Of a stretch of DNA of 24,095 nt, positions 17,153 to 24,095 are shown piece by piece (positions within the stretch are counted from its first letter, which is position 1; every line of letters starts with the position of its first letter). The stretch lies in NCBI GenBank assembly GCA_009746045.1, contig RPFO01001796.1, forward strand, positions 2,501-26,595, given 5' to 3'. Position numbers and translations under genes: made by a program. The notes under the pieces were generated by a model. It had not been told where the DNA came from, did no database searches, and worked only from the letters and a program-made list of their open reading frames with translations. Source of the stretch: Mesostigma viride (Eukaryota > Streptophyta > Mesostigmatophyceae > Mesostigmatales > Mesostigmataceae).

Positions 17153-20100
17153 ATGCCTGATAAAATCTCCCAAAGGCAACAGCCAGTGGCAACGTTGGCC
17201 ACCCTCGTGGAAGGTACGTACATGGCAACAAACCCACGTGGACATCCTTTCCATGCATTTTAGGCCTCCTTCTAGGTTGAAGACTTTACAGCTTTAAGTG
17301 GCTCCATGCATTTTGATACTGCTGGCGTGCTTTAATTTACAATTGAAGCCATTACTGGTTCTGAACTGGAAAAAACCTTGTGTTCCAACATAAACTTCCT
17401 TTTCAGTTTACATTCCTCGTTCTCCCTCACAGCTCATCCTTCAGATATTCACTAGCCCAGCTGAGATTCTCACAGGCTTTGAAATAATATATTCTCACAG
17501 CATTGGGAAAAACGGTCTTGTGTTGTGAGCAGTTGTGTGCCTAGGATATTAGCAATGACGTGACTGTTTTACTTGTGCAATTGAGCAAATGGAGGTAGGC
17601 CTCTTGCATGTAATTTAGTGCACCGAGTGCATTGGTAGCTGTATGTTAATAATGGAGTTGGTTCTTTGCTTTGGAATTGTTTCTTTGCTTAGAACTCTGC
17701 GATTCATCTGAAGGGGAGGGGACATCCCTAGCACCCCACCAAAAATACCTTTTATAAATGTAATGCATTTGAAGCATATCCAATAATGCTTGGGGACCGT
17801 GAAGATGATGTTTGTTGGGCATTTATCCCACTGCACTTGTTGGGGGTACTTTTTTGTTGGGGGTTATTGGGGGTTACCCCCAACCACGCACCGGTGGTGA
17901 GCTAAAGAAAACGACGCTATTTAGGACGAATATTATCATTTAGGAGAATGGGCAAACCGTTCTTATGCAAACCACGTACTCCCATGTAGCTGCCCCCTTG
18001 GTGAAACATTGTGGCTATTCAGCTCAGTAAAAGAATGAGTATTCCTCATAGTTAATCAGTTTCTCTCCCAAAGTCGCGTCTTTTTTCCCTCTTAATTAGT
18101 GAAATCAGACCAATCACATTGTAAAATGATCAACACCACGTACTTGTATTCAAAACTGGCCGAGGGCCGAGGGGGCTGAACCGCACTGCTGCAAAATTTC
18201 AGCTCGTTATGATGGCAAATTCCTTTGTTAATAATAGGGGGTCTTGTTTCTCATATTTTTGCAGTCTTGGGTTTATTTTTTCTTGCTTGGTGCATGCATT
18301 TGTAGCTCACCATTGGTGTATGGTGGGGGCGGGGTAGTACCCTCAACTAGTGGTGTCATCAACAATTAGTCGCTATAGTTACAGGTTCCAATCAACACAG
18401 AGACTTCCCAATTGACATAGGAATGATATGAAATAAAAGCTGAATTTTTACTCACTCAAAAAAAATCTACCCACTACGGTCCCCTGAAACCCTCATATTG
18501 ATTTGTGTCCACCACTACCTTGTTCCATGCAGCGTTACGTGTTCACCAAGTCCTGCTGGAAGACCATTTGAGCAATACGGGCAAGCACAATAAGATAGAA
18601 ATAGCTGGCCTCACCGATGGTGAAGTCATGGCCTTCAAGGGCCTCGCTCGCCATTTGGGATTTGTAAATGCTCTGCCAGCTGGGATGGATGGAAGCATCC
18701 CAGACTTGATTCGGGCAATATTGAAAGGGTTCCTACTGCCCCTCTCCGATGCAGATGGCGCTCTATTGGAAGAGCGAGGACAGTGGGCAGCGAGAGAGCA
18801 ACAGCTCCTCGCATCCATCGCGCAGCTCCAGGCTGACTTGGCCTTTAGACAAGGCGTGCTTAACACCAGCATCAAAGACTACCTGGAGCTGCAAGATGAG
18901 ATCAAGACCTTGCAAGAGGAGGATGCCCGGGAGCCGAGGGCAGCCCTGAAGAGGAAGCTGGAGGAGGTTACGGCGGAGTGCGCCCAGCTGGACGCCGAGG
19001 TGGACCGCAAGAAGGAGAAGCTCAAGGAAATGGAGAAGTGGCCAGTTTTTGAGCTGCAGAGGGAGCTGGATCGCTCCCGCAGGTGTCTCACCATGAATGC
19101 AGATGGTGAACTGGCTGATGTGGTCCACAGGCGCAACAAGAAGACCTTGGTAACGAGGCGAGATGCTCTGCTGGGTGCGCGGGACAGCCTCATGTCCTTT
19201 AGCATCGGCATGGCAAAAAAGTCACTGCCGATGCTGAGGATTATGAGAACGCGCATCGCTACGCTGCAGCACAAGCGGCCCCCTGCACCCGTCGCGTGGC
19301 CTGACCAGGAGATCCTGAAGAAGCACATCGGGACGGGGGAGACCAGGTTGTCATCTCAAGGGGTCCTCTTGTCCCTCCCCGCGCGCGACAAGCGCAGGTT
19401 TGACGAGCGCGCCATAGCCAAGCACAGCAGGGACGTGAGAGACGCACGCTTGTGGGTGAAGCTGCGCGATACAATCCCAGGCGGATGCTCCGTGAGGGTC
19501 ACAGCCGGGGCCAAGAAAATCCTTGGGCCTGTAGTCCCCTGCGAGCAGTTAATCCAACAAGCCCGCAAGGACCAGACCGAGAGAGTGGACAGCATCGTAC
19601 CACTATATCGCACGAACATCGCTGAGGATGTCACCGCGATGCCGGACTTCGAGACAGGCGTCTACGGCTGGCAAAATCACCCCACCAACTCAGCTCAGGT
19701 CAGTGGAAAGCTAGTGTCAATCTGAATTGCACATTTTTTCCCCCCGCGTGTTCATTAACTGGAATTTTCCTTACATCGTCCTAGCATGTATGTGCTGTCA
19801 CGGTTACCTAAATCTGCCTTGGAGTTATAAATTGTGACTTGCGCGCCCGCATGTGCTGTGTGCAGTTGATGGTGATGAGGCTTTTCCTGGAAAACCCCGA
19901 TTCACCAGTGTGGCGGGACATGAAGGTCACGAAACGGGCTAAGCTGGACATCGGCTGCGGCGGCGATGGTCATCGAACCCGCTTAGGCGCCGGCACGATG
20001 AACATGCTAGCGATGTCGATACGCCCAGTCGACCCAGCATTCCCAGACCTATGGCAGAGGCCAGACTGGGTGTCAGTCAACCTAGAATCCCCCGGGGGTG

Positions 20101-20264
20101 ACAAGCGAGCGAACCTGCTCAAGAATGCAGCAGCGTGGCTGGAGGTCATCAAGTACCTGGCCGGGCATGAGATCCCCCGATGGTGGTGCTCGATGGTGTG
20201 GAGATCATGATCAAGTTCCGGGTCTTCATCCTCGGCGACATGGCATGGCAGTGGGCGATGCGAG
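17153..20264 (+). CDS. Spliced coiled-coil protein, probably mobile-element-derived, frameshifted
   Basis: Exon 1 is 17153-17213 (MPDKISQRQQPVATLATLVE, donor GAAG|GTACGT). Exon 2 is 18533-19698 and exon 3 starts at 19866; the phases agree (1, then 0). The split codon gives ...LVE-A-LRVHQVLLEDHL, a smooth helical join, which is why I accept an ATG 1.3 kb upstream. Residues 100-204 are a charged coiled coil (EEVTAECAQLDAEVDRKKEK). Exon 3 carries KLDIGCGGDGHRTRLGAGTM. In the annotated frame it stops at 20208-20210 (523 residues). A different frame continues with VVLDGVEIMIKFRVFILGDM to a donor at 20264, so one base appears lost near the C-run at 20174-20178. GGDG-x-R-T-R and F-x-V-F-x-x-G-D-M/L resemble, from memory, uncharacterised transposon-like proteins seen in algae, mosses and cnidarians; this is a weak assignment. 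Later exons, if any, are not visible. Confidence 0.55.
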
Positions 20265-20424
20265 GTACGGTATTTCTCGTTTCAAATGCCCCAACCCCCC
20301 ACGCCCACCACCACCCCGCCCCCCTTAGCTTCCGGACCCGGGCAGCCTTCCATAAGTTCCGTCGCTCTTCACACGGCCACTCACCCCATAGATGGCAACT
20401 AATCATGGTAACCGATTACACATC

Positions 20425-20480
20425 ATCCCTCCCTCCCTCCCTCCCTCCATCCATCCATCCATCCCTCACTCCCTCCTCTG
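20425..20480 (+). repeat. (CCCT)n then (CCAT)n microsatellite
   Basis: A C-rich run of CCCT units (about 20425-20448), then CCAT units to about 20463, then CCCT-like remnants. These are the reverse complements of the GGGA and GGAT units that fill the right end of the window. Confidence 0.88.
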
Positions 20481-20489
20481 CGGGGCCGC

Positions 20490-20668
20490 GGGGCCCCGGC
20501 GGTGCGGCGGCGGGCGCGGAGTGTGGCGGCGGGCGGCGGGAGCGGAGCGGGCGGCATGCGGGGGGCGTGTGGGTGGGTGGGTGGTGCGGTGCCTGGGTGG
20601 GGTGGGGTGGGTGGGTGGTGGGTGGTGGTGGTGGCGTGGTGGTGGTGGGTGGGTGGGTGGGTGGGTGC
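20490..20668 (+). repeat. G-rich GGC then GGGT/GGT microsatellite
   Basis: GCGGC-rich sequence to about 20560, then GGGT and GGT units up to 20668. Many runs of three or more G could form G-quadruplexes on the plus strand. Open frames rich in Gly, Val and Trp here are artefacts. Confidence 0.9.
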
Positions 20669-21769
20669 ATTACAATCGTTTAACTGGCCTCCCCGTCGGC
20701 TGGGTCCGAAAAAATGCCCGGCGACCTTGGTCGTGCGGACCGCTAAGTGTAGCGGTGAACGGCCAAGTCGCTGTGGTTAGTCAGTCAGTCAGTTCTGACC
20801 CACGCAAAACTCGAGGTTTTCGGTTTCGTGTCGGCATTCGCGTGGGACGGGAACGCGGTTTACTCCTTTGATTCGCTCGGGCCGAGACAAAAAGTTCAAT
20901 GAATAGCCAAGAAATAGCACCAAAGAAAGTTTCCACCGTCCACAAAGGAAACGTTCGGGGCGCCACAATCTGTGGTTGCAGGCCGTTGAGAGTCAATTTT
21001 ACGTGCGCACCGTGCCCCAAAAACAACGTTTGCAACGCTGCTCGGTTAAATACTCTCTACTCTATTTTTCCATCTGTTTTCAGCCATGTCGGGTCGTTAA
21101 TCACCCGGATACGACTTTTAGAAGCCACTCCCACACCCCGCCCCAAAGGACCTAGCGGCAGTTTGCCCGTTTAACTGCCAAGGTTAAAATAAGGACCCAG
21201 CAGCCTTTTGACGACTGAGAAATGTGGTTTCCGGGGAGCCGGGCAGCGAAGCTTGAACGGAATGTACCCGGGCTCGGTAATGTTAATCACACGACAATCT
21301 ATCGTCCCTGGGTGCGTCGTTCAGCTTCGCAACGAGTTGCCCCTAGTCAGCCTTTTTTCCTAGAAGCTTTGCGGAGATTAGTGCCGCGGACGCGATTCTA
21401 GATCCGTCGTCTGGCAAGGCAGCGGCACAATATCGTGACCCCACAGACAGGTGGAATTCCGTAGAATCAGGCTCGTCGGCTATTGGGTTTTTATACCGTG
21501 ACAAGGAGCTTTTCCTCATCGATATGTTCTACTCTTGTTTGCGGTGGCCGTGAGTCCACCATACCCCTGGTGGCTAGCGACCACAGCAGCGGTCCCCATC
21601 ACGTTCGGTGTACGGACGTGTGGTGTCGTGCTCCCGTTCTTGGGAAGTCGGCCGGGACGAGCTCTTCGCGACTACGCGATTGATGTATGTGAAACTTGTT
21701 GATGCCTTGAGTATGTGCCGGCGTTCAGTCCCATGCTCTGATTTGATACAATATTGGATGTTTTTTCGG
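20669..21769. other. Intergenic, no gene recognised
   Basis: Only short, unrelated open frames. A small TCAG repeat lies at 20778-20793. Nothing with splice sites and a recognisable protein was found on either strand. Confidence 0.45.
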
Positions 21770-22345
21770 ATGGGCGAAGTTATGGCCGACCTACCTTCAG
21801 CTCCGGCAGAGCGCAGGGGGGAAGCTGGGTTTGAGGGTGCGGTCATCCACGTGTTGCAAGCCATGGCAAGCCCTTCCGCCACCTCAGTCTAGGAATATAT
21901 ACAGTAGTTGTAGATTACTCAGGGCTTAGCCTAAGCAGTTGTGGCCCGCGCGCATGTGGCCCATAATGGCCCCCATGGATGATGCCTCAGAATTTTTAGC
22001 TCAAGCCATGCCTATAATGGGAACCTCCCAGGATGTTTTGCATTGAGATAGAAATTTAAGCCATGCTATGCCTATGCAGAGAGAGCTCCTGTTGAGAAGC
22101 CATGCCTAGTCTTGTATAGGCCATGATGATCTGTCCCCCCCATGCCCGGCACCCCTTAGTTTGGGTCTGAGCTCCGAGGACAACATGGTGGTGCAGTGTG
22201 CCCTTGGTGCACCTATGAGCAAGTGTCGCTTACATTTCCCACCCTTGCAGAAGAAGGAGCCCAGAATGTATTAAAAGCCATATGCACCTTTCAGGTATGT
22301 GCTGCATGTACTCCAACGTAGTTATGTTTCCTAATTACATTAATT
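21770..22345 (+). mobile_element. Hairpin-tail retrotransposon 3' end, copy K (diverged)
   Basis: The ORF end (GAVIHV, then a frameshifted HKPWQ equivalent; stop TAG at 21890-21892) is followed by the long-type 3' UTR (ATGGCCCCCATGGATGATGC, AGAAGCCATGCCTAG, CACCCTTGCAG). The last hairpin (22310-22322) has one broken pair and the tail has decayed to TAATTACATTAATTGATT. More mismatches than in D, I and J indicate an older copy. Confidence 0.75.
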
Positions 22346-22638
22346 GATTACGGATAATGTATGGCTAATTTGCGATATTAATGGCATCCCCTCATTATTT
22401 GATCTTGGAATGATGGCATACTCCGCCCTTCAAAACCTGCTGAAGCCCTTCCTTTGCATCTTGTACTTGGTTTCATTGTCTTTACCGCATTTTTTCAAAC
22501 CCGGTTGCCTGCCATGGTTTTCCCATTACTAATTATTTCTTATGGTGGTATCAGGAAAGCTCCACAATGCATGGCATTCTCCTTGAGCGTGCCATCGTGC
22601 GCGTACAACCCTTGCTGGCGTGATATTGGATGGATGGT
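22346..22638. other. Spacer between copy K and the purine microsatellite
   Basis: A low-complexity-free stretch of about 290 bp. A 62-codon open frame (22344-22532) is hydrophobic but has no recognisable motif or splice context. Confidence 0.4.
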
Positions 22639-24095
22639 GGAGGGAGGAAGGGAGGGAGGGAGGGAGGGGAGGAGGGAGGAGGAGGGAGGAGGGAGGGAGG
22701 GAGGGAGGGAGAGGGAGGGAGAAGGAGGAGGGAGGAGGGAGGAGGGAGGGAGGGAGGGAGGGAGGAGGGAGGGGGGAGGAGGGAGGAGGGAGGGAGGGAC
22801 GGGATGGGGGGAGGATGGAGGAGGGATGGGTGGAGGATGGATTGGAGCGGACTGGATGGAGGGATGGATGGAGGGAGAGGATGGGAGGGAGGACTAGAGG
22901 GATGGAGGGATGAGGGATGGTTGGATGGAGGGATGAGGGATGGAGGATGTCAGGATGATGGAGGGTGAGGGTTGGATGGAGGGATGGAGGAGGGATGGAT
23001 GAGGATGGATGGTGGGTATGGATGGAGGGATGGAGGGATGGATGGAGGGATGGATGGAGGGATGGAGGGATGGAACGGAGGATTGGTTGGTGGAGGGTTG
23101 GAGGGATGGAGGGATGGAAGGGATGGAGGGATGGAGGAGGGAGGACGGGTGGGGGATGGAGGATGGAGGGATGGAGGATGGAGGAATGGAGGGCATGGAG
23201 GGATGGAGGGATGAGGGATGGGACGAGGATGGAGGATGGAGGGATGGAAGGGATGGAGTGATGATGGAGGGATGGATAGAGGGATGGAATAGAGGGATGA
23301 ATGGATAGAGGGGAGGTAAATGGAGGGTGGAGGGATGAGAGGGATGGAGGGCGGATGGAGGGATGGAGGAGGGAGGGGGATGGATGGAGGGAGGGAGGGA
23401 GGGAGGGAGGAGGGAGGGAGGGAGGGAGGGGAGGGAGGGAGGAGGAGGGAGGAGGGAGGGAAGGGAGGAGGGATGGAGGGAGGAGGATGGAGGGAGGAGG
23501 GATGGAGGGGAGGAGGGATGGAGGGACGGCAAGGGGATGGTGGATGGAGGGTTGGAGGGATGGAGGGATGGAGGGATGGAGGGATGAGGATGGAGGGATG
23601 GGGATGGATGGAGGGATGGATGGAGGGCATGGATGGAGGGATGGGAGGAGGGAGGTGGAGGATGGATTGGGAGGGAGGGATGGAAGGAGCGGATGGAGGG
23701 AGGGATAGAGGGATGGAGGGATGGAGGGATGGAGGGATGGGGGATGGAGGGTTAGAGGGATGGAAGGGTGGAGGATGGAGGGATGGGAGGGATTGGAGGG
23801 AAGAGGGATGGAAGGGATGGAGATGGAGGGATGGAGGGATGAGGGATGGAGGGATGGAGGATGGAGGGATGGAGGAGGGAGGGATGGAGGAGAGGGAGGG
23901 AGGGAGGAGGGAGGGAGGGACAGGGAGGAGGGAGGGAGGGAGAGGGAGGGAGGAGGAGGGAGGGGAGGAGGGAGGGAGGGAGGGAGGAAGGAGGGAGGGA
24001 CGGGAGGGAGGGAGGGAGAGGGAGGGAGGGAGGGAGGGAGGGAGCGAGGGAGGAGGAAGGGAGGGAGGGATGGATGGAGGGATGGATGGAGGGAT
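22639..24095 (+). repeat. Long GGGA/GGAT polypurine microsatellite, runs off the window
   Basis: About 1.46 kb of 4-bp units, GGGA and GGAT, with GGA slips. Blocks alternate: mostly GGGA at 22639-22799, mostly GGAT mixed with GGAG to about 23385, GGGA to about 23465, GGAT to about 23885, GGGA to about 24070, then GGAT. The first block is 161 bp without a pyrimidine. The opposite strand is CCCT/CCAT. Long Pro/Ser/His/Ile-rich or Gly/Arg/Trp-rich open frames across it are not genes. Confidence 0.95.

Noticed and set aside
22894-23708. Open frames of 98-226 codons rich in Pro/Ser/His/Ile or Gly/Arg/Met/Trp
   Set aside because: They are direct translations of the GGGA/GGAT repeat and its complement; frames stay open only because the repeat lacks stop codons.

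Overview
This is a stretch of eukaryotic nuclear DNA, most likely from a photosynthetic green-lineage alga (Viridiplantae). The main evidence is an intron-containing gene for LIL3, a light-harvesting-like protein of the green lineage, with a chloroplast transit-peptide-like N-terminus. The introns are GT-AG. The LIL3 3' end carries an AATAAA rather than the TGTAA signal usual in volvocine algae, so a streptophyte or early-branching chlorophyte seems more likely than a Chlamydomonas relative. The exact lineage cannot be read from the window.

Layout: (1) 1-5869 holds the 3' part of a spliced plus-strand gene. It encodes an Ig-like DUF5011-type domain followed by a cysteine-rich tail. Its second visible intron has been invaded by a minus-strand non-LTR retrotransposon fragment and a separate solo 3' end of the same family. 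(2) 5870-7080 holds two retrotransposon remnants, the first abutting the end of that gene. (3) 8915-10711 is the LIL3 gene, three exons, apparently intact. (4) 11324-11728 is a degenerate GGTACC satellite. (5) 11757-15740 is a dense nest of retrotransposon 3' ends, many joined tail-to-head. Two internal insertions can be resolved by their target-site duplications. (6) 17153-20264 is a spliced coiled-coil protein gene that looks mobile-element-derived and is frameshifted near its end; it runs into C-rich and then G-rich microsatellites. (7) 21770-22345 is another copy of the retrotransposon 3' end. (8) 22639-24095 is a long GGGA/GGAT purine-rich microsatellite that continues past the window edge.

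The most interesting signal is the retroelement family in regions 2, 5 and 7. Copies with two different ORF ends and 3' UTRs share the same terminal module, a small ACTCC-CAAC-GGAGT hairpin followed by a short A+T-rich tandem tail. The tail unit differs between copies. The hairpin shows one compensatory base-pair change. New copies appear to have landed repeatedly at the tails of older copies in the same orientation. No tRNA, rRNA or CRISPR array was found. The genes do not form an operon-like unit; the cellular genes are separated by repeats.
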